A stretch of DNA of 64,000 bases from Gracilaria gracilis (taxonomy: Eukaryota; Rhodophyta; Florideophyceae; Gracilariales; Gracilariaceae): contig JARGSG010000004.1 of NCBI GenBank assembly GCA_030374805.1, positions 124,001 to 188,000 on the forward strand, in the 5' to 3' direction. Below are positions 36,672-46,712 of this stretch, piece after piece (position 1 is the first letter of the stretch; the number at the start of each line of letters is the position of its first letter). Below the pieces are notes generated by a model. That model was not told the origin of the DNA and ran no database searches. It saw nothing but the letters and a program-made list of their open reading frames with translations. The position numbers and the translations under genes were made by a program.

Positions 36672-37427
36672 ATGTCTATGCTCTCCCGCTTCGGCGCGGT
36701 TGCGCGTCGGCTAGCCGCGAACCCTTCTTCACTGCATCGAACGGCGCCATCAGTCGGACTTCGTGCGCTTGCTACCACCCCACCAACCGTTGCCAATGCG
36801 GGCACGCTTGGCGCGCAGACGTCTTCCTCTGAGCTCGTCGCGCCGCGCGGACCGGGTGCTTTGCCCGTTGGTTATATTGATGACTATCATAATCACCCGC
36901 ATCGCTTCATGCCCGGCGATCCGACGAAGCGTGCTTTCACGTATATGGTGCTTGGAACAACCAAGTTCATTGCTGCTTCTGCTGTGCGCGTTCTAATTCT
37001 CAAGCTGATTTATACGATGTCGGCTTCAGCTGATGTGCTGGCAAAAGGTTCGGTCGAAGTGGAGCTCGGCGCAATTCCACTCGGAGAATCGGCCACGATA
37101 AAGTGGAGAGGAAAGCCGGTCTTCATTCGTCACAGAACAGAAAGTGAGATTTCTAAAGCAGCGGAAGATGATGATAAGGAATTGAGGCATCCTGAGGCAG
37201 ACATAGACCGTGTACAGAAGCCAGAGTGGCTTGTCGTGCTAGGCGTGTGTACTCATCTTGGATGTGTGCCAATTGCCAATGCTGGTGACTATCAAGGTTG
37301 GTTCTGTCCGTGCCATGGCTCTCATTATGATCTCTCGGGTCGTATCCGTAAAGGACCAGCACCCCTTAACTTAGACGTGCCAACATACAGATTCGAGGAA
37401 GATGATACCAAGATCATTTTGGGATAG
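36672..37427 (+). CDS. Rieske iron-sulfur subunit of mitochondrial complex III
   Basis: 251 residues from the chosen ATG. The presequence is basic ([20 protein letters not shown]). One membrane anchor lies at about residues 90-115 ([20 protein letters not shown]). The C-terminal Rieske domain binds a 2Fe-2S cluster through C193-T-H195-L-G-C198 and C212-P-C214-H215-G-S, the standard pattern including the disulfide cysteines. It passes electrons from ubiquinol to cytochrome c1. A hinge of alanines and serines follows the anchor. The frame extends 66 codons upstream (to 36474); that part has no acidic residues in long stretches and could be a longer presequence, but the ATG at 36672 gives a standard one. 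Single exon. Confidence 0.93.
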   Translation: MSMLSRFGAVARRLAANPSSLHRTAPSVGLRALATTPPTVANAGTLGAQTSSSELVAPRGPGALPVGYIDDYHNHPHRFMPGDPTKRAFTYMVLGTTKFIAASAVRVLILKLIYTMSASADVLAKGSVEVELGAIPLGESATIKWRGKPVFIRHRTESEISKAAEDDDKELRHPEADIDRVQKPEWLVVLGVCTHLGCVPIANAGDYQGWFCPCHGSHYDLSGRIRKGPAPLNLDVPTYRFEEDDTKIILG

Positions 37428-38568
37428 ACAGCACAGGTAAAGAGAACCCTGTAGTTATTGTCCAAAGTTCTCTAATTATCTTGTCCGAAGTTCTTCGACT
37501 AGAAGAAGGGCGAAATTCAGAAGGTTATCCTCACCTCCCCATTAATACCCGTGTTCCCCGACGTCGGCCTTGACCCAAGTTTTGTCAGTCTGAGATTCCT
37601 TCGAATATTCCCAATAGCTTTAGTGTCTCTGAATGGTGCGCAAGAGTGGGGATAACCAAGTTCACTACTGCTCGTGAATTCAGTAATCGTGGATACGATG
37701 GTGGCTAGTGTATCAACTAAAACAGTATTCTTGTTACGTGGGCACAGTTGAGATCAGAGTTCTGATTTGTATCATACCCTTGGCTATACATTTGCCCCTC
37801 TCTCTCTGTCATCTATGCCTGCATTTCTGTTCCGTGACTAGAATATCTCCCCTCCGACCCACAGCCTGAAGTTTCCGTCTTGATGGGAATAAGTATCGCT
37901 TTCGTCATGAGCCCGAAGATCTCGAGGAGGCGGCCCTCATCCCTAGCACAAGACTTCTTGTGAGCAAGCATTCACTCCCACTAGTGTCAAAATTCCACAA
38001 TGGCTTTCAGGTGCGTTAAACATAACTGTCGTCATCTTTTCGCGTTCTCATTCTCAATCTCTTGATTCTCAGAACTAGGAAGGTGGTCAAAAGCACATGT
38101 TGCTTCTGTCGGTGTTTGTACACTTTCATTTCGTTTAACAATCTTATATAGTACAAGGAGAGCTCAAGAAGAAAGAGATGCTTCCAGGTTTCTTTAACCC
38201 TCAAGAAGGGGTCATAATAGGTTTGCAGCGACCTTGGAATGAGAAGTCAATTTGCATACCCAAAGTTAGAAGAGGGAGCTTTTGTACAGCTAAGGTCAAA
38301 TAAACTGCCTCTGAGAAGATCCCTCTTCTCGAAGACCCGCGAGCAGCTAGCCGAATTAAGAATTACTGAACCATCGTCCTTGGGGGAGCATACGAAAACA
38401 TTTCATATGTCGAAAAACAACCGTTCGAGACAAAATTATCCTTCGTACGCGTGTGTACGTTGAAGTTCCCCGCAATCTCTGGCGTCGTTCGCTCTCTAAC
38501 TTTACTTGGCTCGGTCCACAACACTTTGATCAAGTCCGCAGCCATCCTCTCGGAATTTTGCACACAGT
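37428..38568. other. intergenic spacer
   Basis: About 1.1 kb with no supported gene or RNA. Confidence 0.5.
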
Positions 38569-39249
38569 ATGGCAGGACCACACGCTGGAAATCGAAACCG
38601 CCCTGCCTACAGCGGACAAGCGCGCTTTCGTTTTCCCAGGCAGATTATCGAACTCTTTGCGCCACGCAAGCCAATCGAGTTCAAGCCGCCGCCGCGTAAG
38701 AGGAAGTTGCGGGCCATAACCGGGCTCGCTGCTCTGGTACACAAGTTTGAGGAGAAAGTGAAAGAAGAAGTGGATCAACCCGAGGCCCCCAGCACAACCG
38801 AGTTCGAGACACCCGCGCAACGGCGGCGGCGTGTGCGCGAAGAAAAGTTGAGAAAGGTGGATGCAAAGATAGCAAAGGCGCGGGCGGAATGGGACCCGAT
38901 GATGACGCGCGACGGATGTGACAAAACATACGACGCGGTTAAAACGCTGTTTGTAGGTAATGTAGCATATACTACACTTGAAACAAGACTGCGTGATGAG
39001 TTTGAGGCGTTCGGGGCGGTGAAGAAAGTTGTGATGCCGAAGGACAGAGAAGGAATTCCTAGGGGATATGCCTTCGTCGAATTCGAACGAGAACGCGACG
39101 TAGAAGCAGCGTACCGCAAAGCAAACGGAATGAAAGTGGATGGTAGGCGCTTGATGGTGGACGTAGAAAGAGGGAGGACAGTGAAAGGCTGGTATCCGAA
39201 CCGATTGGATGGCCCTCACAATTCTGCCGCGCGTCGCATCAGTCGCTAG
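38569..39249 (+). CDS. SNRNP70: U1 snRNP 70 kDa protein, short form
   Basis: 226-residue core spliceosome protein that binds stem-loop I of U1 snRNA and helps select 5' splice sites. The N-terminal U1-70K segment is present: ELFAPRKPIEFKPPPRKRK, then a helix with EETPAQRRRRVREEKL-like charge, then AEWDPMMTRDGCDKTYDAVKTLFVGNVAY leading into the RRM. RNP2 is TLFVGNV and RNP1 is RGYAFVEF; the C-terminal DGRRLMVDVERGRTVKGWYPNRLDGP is a very close match to the family. It stops about 20 residues after the RRM extension, so the long Arg/Ser-rich tail of animal and plant U1-70K is absent. The start is the first ATG of the frame. U11/U12-35K is the alternative, but the LFAPR...P segment favours U1. 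Confidence 0.9.
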   Translation: MAGPHAGNRNRPAYSGQARFRFPRQIIELFAPRKPIEFKPPPRKRKLRAITGLAALVHKFEEKVKEEVDQPEAPSTTEFETPAQRRRRVREEKLRKVDAKIAKARAEWDPMMTRDGCDKTYDAVKTLFVGNVAYTTLETRLRDEFEAFGAVKKVVMPKDREGIPRGYAFVEFERERDVEAAYRKANGMKVDGRRLMVDVERGRTVKGWYPNRLDGPHNSAARRISR

Positions 39250-39703
39250 AGCACCGAGCGTTAGAAGCTTCACAATTTTGCTTTGATAGGTCCCGATGAG
39301 GGCGTACTATGATGGCGCTTGCACACTACTTCACCGCGAAAACAACGAAAGGCGGAGGCCTTCCTACCTTCCTACGATAACTGTTTACAGAGATGGTCTG
39401 CACAAGTATGAGCCTCTAGTGAGAGAGTGCTTCTTTCAAAAGAAGCGCTCCGCTCAAATATGTAGCTAAACTTGTGTTCAGGAGAGAGAAAGAAAGAGAA
39501 ACATAGCTCACAAATAGCAAAGAAAGCAAAACAGGCGGAAGTATAGGTTACGAAGGAATCAAAGACCATTTCAGTTTAGTAAAATCACAAGCGGAAAACT
39601 CCATCGGCCAACGCATCTACGAAGGTAGGTACAAAATGTTCAAGGTTCAAGTTACAGCTTTAGTTGCATCTTGCCTATGCTATGTTCAACGATGCGGTCC
39701 CTC
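39250..39703. other. convergent intergenic spacer
   Basis: Between the 3' ends of U1-70K (+) and HSP70 (-). No gene seen. Confidence 0.5.
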
Positions 39704-41683
39704 TTAATCAACCTCAGATATTTCGACGTCCTCACCTCCAGCAGCACCTGTGGGCGCAGCACCGCCCATTCCGCCCATCCCATCCATGCCTGGCATACCA
39801 CCAGCAGCAGCTCCATCACCGCTTTGGTACATCTTTGTGATGATCGGGGTGGCGACTGCTTCAATTGATTTTTGCTTCTCGTCATACTCCTCCTTCTCGG
39901 CTGTCTCATTGTCCTCCATCCACTTCAGGACCTCAGAAACCTTGTCTTCGATGGCCTTCTTGTCGTCCTCACTGATCTTGTCCTTCACCTTGTCCTCGGT
40001 GAGGGTATTGCGGAGCGTATAGCAGTAGTTCTCCAGAGAGTTACGAGCCTCGATCTTTGCCTTAGCGGCGTCATCTTCAGCCTTATACTTCTCAGCATCC
40101 TGAACCATCTTCTCGATATCCTCCTTGCTGAGTCGACCCTTGTCGTTAGTGATTGTAATCTTGTTCTTCTTACCAGTGCTCTTATCCTCCGCACTGACGT
40201 TCAAAATACCGTTGGCATCAATGTCGAATGTAACCTCGATTTGTGGGACACCACGGGGTGCTGGTGGAATGCCAGAGAGTTCGAACTTGCCAAGCAAGTT
40301 GTTGTCCTTGGTACGAGTACGTTCTCCTTCGTACACTTGAATGAGCACACCGGGTTGGTTATCGGCATAGGTGGAGAAGATCTGTTGCTTCTTCGTAGGG
40401 ATTGTTGTGTTCCTCTTGATGAGCACAGTCATGACGGCACCGGCGGTTTCGATACCAAGAGAGAGCGGAGTCACATCGAGCAGAAGAAGGTCCTGAGTCT
40501 TCTCGGAGGTGTCACCAGCCAAAATGGCAGCCTGAACGGCAGCACCGTGGGCAACGGCCTCATCCGGGTTAATGTTCTTGCAAAGCTCCTTGCCATTGAA
40601 GAAGTCCACCAACAGGCTCTGTACCTTCGGGATACGGGTGGACCCACCGACGAGGACAATGTCATCAACATCAGCCTTGGGGATCTTGGAATCCCGAAGA
40701 ACTTTCTCAACAGGCTCCAAAGTACCTCTGAAGAGGTCCATGCAAAGCTCCTCGAACTTGGCACGAGTGAGTGAAGAGTAGAAGTCGATACCCTCGAAGA
40801 GCGAGTCGATTTCGATGGTGGCCTGAGTTGCAGAGGAGAGCTGACGCTTGGCACGTTCGCACTGAGTGCGGAGACGACGGACAGAGCGAGCATTTCCAGA
40901 AATGTCCCTCTTGTACTTCCTCTTGAACTCGTTCATAAAGTGGTTCACCATGCGGTTGTCGAAATCCTCACCACCAAGATGAGTGTCACCGGCAGTTGCC
41001 TTCACTTCAAAAATACCATCCTCAATGGTGAGCAGGGAGACATCGAAAGTTCCACCACCCAAATCGAAGATGAGGACGTTCCTCTCGCGAGCAGTGTGCC
41101 CACTTGCCTTGCGATCCAAGCCGTAGGCAATGGCGGCGGCAGTAGGCTCATTGATGATACGAGAAACGTTGATGCCTGCAATGGTTCCAGCATCCTTGGT
41201 AGCAAGACGTTGAGAGTCGTTGAAATAAGCGGGGACGGTGACGACGGCAGACTTGATGGGCTTTCCGAGGTACGACTCGGCAACATCCTTCATCTTGGTG
41301 AGAACCATGGCGGAGACTTCCTCAGGAGAAAAAGTCTTCTGATCACCCTTGTACATGACCTGGACGTAAGGCTTGTCGCCATCCCTCTGGATAACCTTGA
41401 AGGAGAAGTGCTTGATGTCAGACTGTACAGAGGAGTCGGAGAAGCGACGGCCGATGAGACGCTTGGCATCGAAAACGGTGTTGGCAGGGTTGATGGCGAC
41501 CTGGTTCTTGGCGGCATCTCCGATGAGACGCTCGTTGTCAGTGAAGGCGACATAAGAAGGTGTGGTGCGGTTACCCTGGTCGTTGGCAATAATCTCAACG
41601 CGATCGTTCTGCCAGACGCCGACGCAGGAATAGGTAGTACCCAGGTCAATTCCGATGGACGGACCACCGACAGCGCTACTCAT
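39704..41683 (-). CDS. HSP70: cytosolic HSP70 chaperone
   Basis: 659-residue ATP-dependent chaperone of the cytosol/nucleus. Nucleotide-binding domain with [14 protein letters not shown] (residue 10 on), [13 protein letters not shown] and [12 protein letters not shown], the three family signatures; the substrate-binding domain follows with the linker [14 protein letters not shown]; a helical lid and a Gly/Met-rich tail ([13 protein letters not shown]) close the protein. The extreme C-terminus is ISEVD, not the EEVD that cytosolic HSP70s use to dock TPR co-chaperones. No organelle signal or ER-retention motif. Single exon. The upstream region has a TATA element and a heat-shock-element-like site, suggesting stress induction. 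Confidence 0.97.
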   Translation of the reverse strand: MSSAVGGPSIGIDLGTTYSCVGVWQNDRVEIIANDQGNRTTPSYVAFTDNERLIGDAAKNQVAINPANTVFDAKRLIGRRFSDSSVQSDIKHFSFKVIQRDGDKPYVQVMYKGDQKTFSPEEVSAMVLTKMKDVAESYLGKPIKSAVVTVPAYFNDSQRLATKDAGTIAGINVSRIINEPTAAAIAYGLDRKASGHTARERNVLIFDLGGGTFDVSLLTIEDGIFEVKATAGDTHLGGEDFDNRMVNHFMNEFKRKYKRDISGNARSVRRLRTQCERAKRQLSSATQATIEIDSLFEGIDFYSSLTRAKFEELCMDLFRGTLEPVEKVLRDSKIPKADVDDIVLVGGSTRIPKVQSLLVDFFNGKELCKNINPDEAVAHGAAVQAAILAGDTSEKTQDLLLLDVTPLSLGIETAGAVMTVLIKRNTTIPTKKQQIFSTYADNQPGVLIQVYEGERTRTKDNNLLGKFELSGIPPAPRGVPQIEVTFDIDANGILNVSAEDKSTGKKNKITITNDKGRLSKEDIEKMVQDAEKYKAEDDAAKAKIEARNSLENYCYTLRNTLTEDKVKDKISEDDKKAIEDKVSEVLKWMEDNETAEKEEYDEKQKSIEAVATPIITKMYQSGDGAAAGGMPGMDGMGGMGGAAPTGAAGGEDVEISEVD

Positions 41684-41802
41684 AGTGAAGAAGTGAGGGG
41701 GTAAAAAAGATAAGAGGGGTAAGTTAAGAAAGGAAAGGGAATCCCGTGTGATGTGGAAGTCGACAGCGGCGGTGACGGCGGTGACGGGCAGCGCAGCAGC
41801 GG

Positions 41803-41810
41803 TTTAAATA
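41803..41810 (-). promoter_or_regulatory. TATA box of HSP70
   Basis: TATTTAAA on the minus strand, about 120 bp upstream of the HSP70 start codon. Confidence 0.55.
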
Positions 41811-41936
41811 GCGGTGTGGCGGTGCAACGGCCATGAATGCGGATCAATGCTCCTCATTGTGAACACGGATGCGGAACAGTCTAGACGACGACCGTGGCCG
41901 CCCACGTGTGCGCGCTGCTCGCTTCGCGATTAGTGT

Positions 41937-41956
41937 CGAAGTCTCTCGAACCTTCG
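41937..41956. promoter_or_regulatory. heat-shock-element-like site
   Basis: CGAAGTCTCTCGAACCTTCG contains pentamers nGAAn, (degenerate), nGAAn, nTTCn in register, the pattern bound by heat-shock factor. It lies about 255 bp upstream of the HSP70 start and 127 bp beyond the TATA box. Confidence 0.5.
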
Positions 41957-42437
41957 CGCCGTCGCGCCGCACGGCGCGCGCTGCAGCCCCTATTGTTGCG
42001 CTTTTTCGCAAAATATTTGGCCGTTTTCACTTGTTTCGATGGCGCACGCGCCGCGCGCGCTACCCTTTCACACATCAGTGCCGCCGCCGCACTGCCGCTG
42101 ACGCATCGATGACGAGACGACGCTCGTCGCTGCCCTGACGCAGTTGCTGGGGAAGTTCCTGGCAGGAACACAGCGCCGAACATTCGAGGCTGTCCACATG
42201 CGCCCGCCTGGTCCACTGCGCGCGCATCCAGTCCACCAGCGGAAGCGCCTCCACCCCATCATACAGCGCGGGCGTCTACCGCCATGGCGCCTCCGCACGT
42301 GGCCACGTGTGCAGCACGTGGCCAATGCGCGCTCGACGCTTCCCGCGTGTGGATGCAAAACGGGCGCCTTTCTGACCGCTCACAAGGCGCAAGCGCGCGC
42401 GTGGCGCGTGTTTGACGTTGCAACACGCAGAGCCCTC

Positions 42438-42445
42438 TTTTATAC
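42438..42445 (+). promoter_or_regulatory. TATA-like element of the Gfo/Idh/MocA gene
   Basis: TTTTATAC about 135 bp upstream of the start codon at 42578. Confidence 0.4.
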
Positions 42446-42577
42446 CTCACCACCACCACCACCCCTATCCGCCCGCGTCCCCGTCGAGCATATCTTCTTG
42501 TTCGCGCTGCCCGATTCTAGAGTGCTTCGTTTCGTTTTCCAAGCCCGATCCGTTGTTGTTTGTGCTTGCTTTCAATC

Positions 42578-43702
42578 ATGGTCGACCTTTCCACTGTGGC
42601 TGCTGAGTTTGCGTCCGCAAAGTCTGCGCTTACCATTGACAGCTCTGTCGATGATTCCAACACCATCGGTATTGGAATCATTGGATGTGGTCGTATTGGA
42701 CAGTGTCACGCCCGTAGCATCTGTACCAGCATCCCCAATGCCAAGCTTGTCTGCGTATCCGACGTATTTGAATCGGCTGCCCTCAAACTAGCGAAGACCT
42801 ATCAAGTGCCGATGGCCTGCACCGATCCGCTCGATCTCATCAACAACCCCGCCGTACAGGCCGTCATTGTCTGTTCCCCCACCGATACTCACGCTGACAT
42901 CATCAAGGCTGCCGCTGCTGCTGGCAAGCACATCTTCTGTGAAAAACCTGTCGACAAGAATCTGCAGATTATTACAGAGCTTGAACAAGTTCTTGCCAAA
43001 TACCCTCAAGTCAAGTTCTTCCTTGGCTTCCAGCGCAGATTTGACAAACACTTCAGGCATGCCAAGACTGTTGCTGACTCTGGTGCTATTGGAAAGCCCA
43101 TTAAGCTGCATCTTACTTCGAGGGATCCCGCCCCGCCACCAGTCGGATATCTCAAGCAGTCTGGCGGACTCTTTCTTGATATGTCCAGCCATGACTTTGA
43201 TATGGCTCGCTTTTTGACTGCTTCGAATGTGGTTTCCATTTCGGCCGTTGGAATTGCTGATAATCCTGAGATTGGCGCCATTGGTGACTTGGACCACACC
43301 CTCGTCACTGCCACTTTCGAGAATGGATGTATTGCTACAATCGATAATTCTCGTGCTTCCGCTCTCGGATACGATCAGCGTGCCGAGTTCTTTGGAACCA
43401 AGGGTAGTGTCAACGTTGGCAATGTGCATCCACATACTTGTGATTCTACTGATAAGGATGGCTATCATTCTGACAGCCCGCTCAACTTTTTCATGGAAAG
43501 GTATGCGGATGCGTATGTGGAGGAGATGAAGGCCTTTGTTGATGTTGTTGTTAACGATACAGATGTTCCATGCGGCATCGAGGACGGAAGGTTAACTGTT
43601 CTTTATGCAGCCATGGCTAACTTGAGCATTAAGGAGAAGCGAACCGTGCTTATTAGCGAGTTTGACAAGTCGGGTGAAGGTGATGTACAGGCCCGTTACT
43701 AG
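42578..43702 (+). CDS. Gfo/Idh/MocA oxidoreductase, inositol 2-dehydrogenase-like
   Basis: 374-residue NAD(P)-dependent dehydrogenase. The Rossmann domain starts with GIGIIGCGRIGQCHARSI (about 31-48); the nicotinamide-site motif is FCEKPVDKN (about 125); the C-terminal domain carries GGLFLDMSSHDFDMARFL, whose Asp and His fit the catalytic D...H pair of bacterial myo-inositol 2-dehydrogenases (IolG). It would oxidise inositol to scyllo-inosose or act on a related polyol; the exact sugar is an inference. About 30 extra residues precede the Rossmann fold but do not look like a targeting signal. The ATG at 42578 is preferred over the frame's earlier opening. Single exon, divergent from HSP70. Confidence 0.88.
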   Translation: MVDLSTVAAEFASAKSALTIDSSVDDSNTIGIGIIGCGRIGQCHARSICTSIPNAKLVCVSDVFESAALKLAKTYQVPMACTDPLDLINNPAVQAVIVCSPTDTHADIIKAAAAAGKHIFCEKPVDKNLQIITELEQVLAKYPQVKFFLGFQRRFDKHFRHAKTVADSGAIGKPIKLHLTSRDPAPPPVGYLKQSGGLFLDMSSHDFDMARFLTASNVVSISAVGIADNPEIGAIGDLDHTLVTATFENGCIATIDNSRASALGYDQRAEFFGTKGSVNVGNVHPHTCDSTDKDGYHSDSPLNFFMERYADAYVEEMKAFVDVVVNDTDVPCGIEDGRLTVLYAAMANLSIKEKRTVLISEFDKSGEGDVQARY

Positions 43703-44464
43703 CTATGATACCGACTTCGAATATGTAGTTTTGTGGAGAGTGGGTACACCGTTGGGCGCAGAGCTGATCAATTATACATTGCAGACACAGAGTAATAGTG
43801 ATGCAGACACTACCGTCAGCTATTAACAATCATCGGGTACAAGTGCTTTGGACTTATCCGTAGCAAACAATGAACGCATTTCTGCTTCGAGCGAGCACTT
43901 TTTGAACTACCCCTGTAGTTGTACCTGATCTCATGCCTTGTTTGTAAGGGATTAGTACGCCGTGCATCTGCGCACTTCCACCCCGTCGAAGCTCAAGCAG
44001 CAGACTTCCACTGCTGTGGTGGCTTTCCGTGGCACTCCTGGGCTTCACCGCATAAAGTGGTGTTGCGATGGAAGTTAGCCCTCACATCTACCTTCGTATG
44101 CCTCCTACCTTCCTACTACCTTCGTAGTTAACCAACCTTGAGTCTCGTGTGTCGATGCCCATTTCGTTCCTCTCCTTGATGTAGCATCCCTCGAAAATGT
44201 ACTGTAAACTTTTTGGTTTTCTGGTCTTCCACATCGTGGAATCCACATGTGATGAAGCGGATGGATGATATTCTCTGCCTGCTTGGTGGACAGGAACCGG
44301 TCCTGGTTTACGCATTTCACAGCAATGGATAGATTTGAGGCATTTTCAAATCTAGTTTCCATGCACCTCCTGCATCAAAGGCGATAACTTCTTCTGTCGA
44401 TAAGCCCGAAGTCAGCTTCCGAATGTCGCGTGTCTGCTGAGAAGTACAATATGAGCTAAACATC
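43703..44464. other. intergenic spacer
   Basis: No supported gene. A cluster of CTACCTTC motifs occurs at 44090-44125. Confidence 0.45.
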
Positions 44465-45082
44465 ATGAATCTCGTAGATAAAAACTCGTTGGAAACGTCA
44501 TCATTGCTGAGTTTCTCTCCAGATGAACCGGAGATGATGGTAAATATACGAGAATACAACAGCAGGCTGCGAGAACAAGTCTGGAGTTTGTTTGAAAATG
44601 GAATGAAACAGAACAGCGAGGAGGCAACCGAAAGCCTTACCCGTCGAAGAATAGCAATTCTGCTAAAGATTGCAGAACCCCAATTCAATGACCTGGATGA
44701 TTTTCTGTGTGCCAAGAACGGGGGGAAACTCTTTGTTGCTTCAGATGTTCATGGAAAAGTTGTTGGAATGCTTGCGATAAAGAGGACTGATAAAGATATT
44801 GAAACGAAATCCGCTGAGCTTACGAGAATATCTGTCGCAAGAGAGTGGCGAAGAAAAGGGTTGTGCCGGGCACTCGTTAATCATGCCTCCAACTACGTTG
44901 TAAAGAACTTCTGCACTACAAGACTCTACCTTATAACTTTGAGCTCAGTAACTACACCCATGAAAACATATGCAAAGCTAGGTTTCAAGCATGCCGGAGG
45001 TCACGACATAGACCCAGTTGACAATTCTCCCCAACTTGTGGAATTCGAGAGATACATTGTTGACTACTCTGATGGGAAATAA
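44465..45082 (+). CDS. GNAT-family N-acetyltransferase
   Basis: 205-residue acetyl-CoA-dependent acetyltransferase; acceptor unknown. The core is seen at about 85-185: VASDVHGKVVGMLAIKR (strands before the cofactor site), AELTRISVAREWRRKGLCRALVNHA (motif A, with R-R-K-G-L-C as the pyrophosphate-binding R/Q-x-x-G-x-G/A loop) and PMKTYAKLGFKHAGG (motif B, with the usual Y-x-x-x-G-F). The N-terminal 80 residues are charged and helical. No targeting signal. Resembles small NAT8-like or GCN5-like enzymes of unknown target. Confidence 0.8.
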   Translation: MNLVDKNSLETSSLLSFSPDEPEMMVNIREYNSRLREQVWSLFENGMKQNSEEATESLTRRRIAILLKIAEPQFNDLDDFLCAKNGGKLFVASDVHGKVVGMLAIKRTDKDIETKSAELTRISVAREWRRKGLCRALVNHASNYVVKNFCTTRLYLITLSSVTTPMKTYAKLGFKHAGGHDIDPVDNSPQLVEFERYIVDYSDGK

Positions 45083-45835
45083 CAAACGAACAATGAAGAA
45101 TGATATTCAAAGAACGTCTTCTTCTGCCCTTTCCGAACACGAGGCAACTCTATTGTGAAGAATCTTTTCCTGTTTAGACAGTTGGGGTTCTTCTATCAGC
45201 GTTAACTTAGTATCATACCCCTCTTAGGTTTGTTTTGCCTTTCCATCATAACTATCCTGGGTCTAACTCCCTTGCGCATCATGAGGTCGGACTTTGCACA
45301 AGAATCTGTGACCATGCGGTTCATTGCTATGGATGTCGTACTAGACGGATGAGTGATACTGTACAGTAAGACAAATTTCAAGACCCCTTTTCCAATCGCT
45401 GATATCGTGCAGTCATTGGCAAAGGGTCTCCTCCTTCAACGAAGGCAGTTAGCCAAAATTTGATTGTTTGTTTGCAAATATCAACAGAGCTTCCTTCTTG
45501 GAAAGCAGAAGAATCGAAAGCCAAAGGCGATCAGCATCTGTGTTTACAAGCATCATGACTGCAATTGAAAGCTCACGAAACCTCCCACCCGTTTTGACAG
45601 CGGTAAGAACTCGTCAGAAATGTCATCCGCGAATTCAAATGACGTGTTGGCAGACCTCTGTTTAGCGACATGAATGCTCCTGCTGGCGCCGATAACGGGG
45701 TTTGGAACTTCGTCGGACTTGATGGTCGTCAAAACATTGCTGGAATGATAGCAGAAAAGTGGAGGGACAGTGACTTCGAGAAAGACTCTGTTGAACTGGT
45801 GAGTATTGCGTGGTCAAGGAATGACGTCGGAAAGA

Positions 45836-45866
<31 letters not shown>

Positions 45867-45910
45867 TTACGTGAAAACGCGTACATGAATTACTCGTACG
45901 AGTGGATATG
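45083..45910. other. intergenic with two possible short exons and CT microsatellites
   Basis: 45555-45602 codes for MTAIESSRNLPPVLTA up to a GTAAGA donor-like site. 45670-45794 codes for MNAPAGADNGVWNFVGLDG and onward to a strong GTGAGT donor at 45798. No downstream exon was identified. (CT)n runs at 45838-45867 and 45911-45925. Confidence 0.3.
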
Positions 45911-46206
45911 CTCTCTCTCTCTCTTTATGAGTGCAATAGCTTAATTAGAACTTGGTGCAGAGCGTTTCTGCTCAAAGGACTGCTCTCTCACAAGAAAGGC
46001 CAACACTCTAACGGGCCATTTTCTAACAATACTTGAAACGGATTTTTCCTGGCGTTCTCGACTAGGAGGTAGACACAAGCGCCTTGAAAGCGTTCTCTTG
46101 GGACATCTGAGAAGATAGTGGCCCACATCATTCAGAACACCTGGTCTACAGGTGGATTTGCTAAAGACGTGACGACTTATAACACTTCCATACCGCAGCC
46201 ACAGAA
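45911..46206 (-). mobile_element. 5'-truncated LINE fragment, family B copy 1
   Basis: The minus strand encodes the C-terminal zinc-knuckle region of a LINE ORF2 (VLNDVGHYLLRCPKRTLSRR) and the terminal RVLAFLVREQSFEQKRS, matching family B at 59390-59736. It ends with TGCACTCATAAA and a (GA)n tail. Frame-disrupted. Confidence 0.72.
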
Positions 46207-46280
46207 GCGCGAGGGCGACCGGCAAGCTGACTGATCGCCTGGAGCGCGAGGGCGACCGGCAAACTGACCGATCGCCTGGA
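46207..46280. repeat. 37-bp tandem duplication
   Basis: Two units (46207-46243, 46244-46280) starting GCGCGAGGGCGACC and differing at two positions. Located at the upstream edge of the LINE fragment. Confidence 0.88.
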
Positions 46281-46712
46281 CGAGTTTAACGACCTGGAAA
46301 GAACTATGCCGTGTACTAATGGACTACACAATATAGTATACTTCAAAGAATATCAACACAGGAATAGTTCAACCTATCGGTGCGAGCCCCGTACCCACAT
46401 TCATGAAAGAATATACGGAGCTCAAATTCAAAGAACTCGAAGGTAAAGAAATGTTTTCAACTGATCGTTGGCCGGTCTAAGCACGATTGGATGGGTAGCT
46501 TAACTGTCTAAATGCTTTGTTTATTCTACATTCCTCATAGATACATACTTCCTACATATGGGTTACAAAGTAGTGGTAAGATACTGATGAAACGATTCAC
46601 TCAGGCTCTATACAGACATGCATGATACAAAGATGTGTACATACAACTGCATTGTTCCATTCGTTACCAAACAAGAGGCTTGCTGATTATCACTAGTCTG
46701 CTTAGATATGAA
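46281..46712. other. intergenic, no gene seen
   Basis: AT-rich 3' flank of the ETHE1-like gene. Confidence 0.5.

Larger units (their letters stand above)
41684..42577. other. divergent promoter region of HSP70 and the Gfo/Idh/MocA gene
   Basis: 894 bp, very GC-rich in the middle. It holds the TATA and heat-shock-like sites listed separately. Overlapping ORFs here (for example 42144-42791) are Arg/Pro-rich and not credible genes. Confidence 0.55.

Noticed and set aside
39872..41704. Long plus-strand ORFs (300 and 254 codons) opposite HSP70
   Set aside because: Antisense frames opposite HSP70 are commonly open because of codon bias; their translations (Leu/Val/Gly-rich) match no domain, and the HSP70 frame is certain.
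42144..42791. 215-codon plus ORF overlapping the dehydrogenase start
   Set aside because: Arg/Pro-rich frame through a GC-rich promoter; it runs out of frame into a clear gene.
44088..44130. Cluster of CTACCTTC motifs, with related motifs near 39360 and 39620
   Set aside because: Short and irregular, without a definable unit or element boundary.
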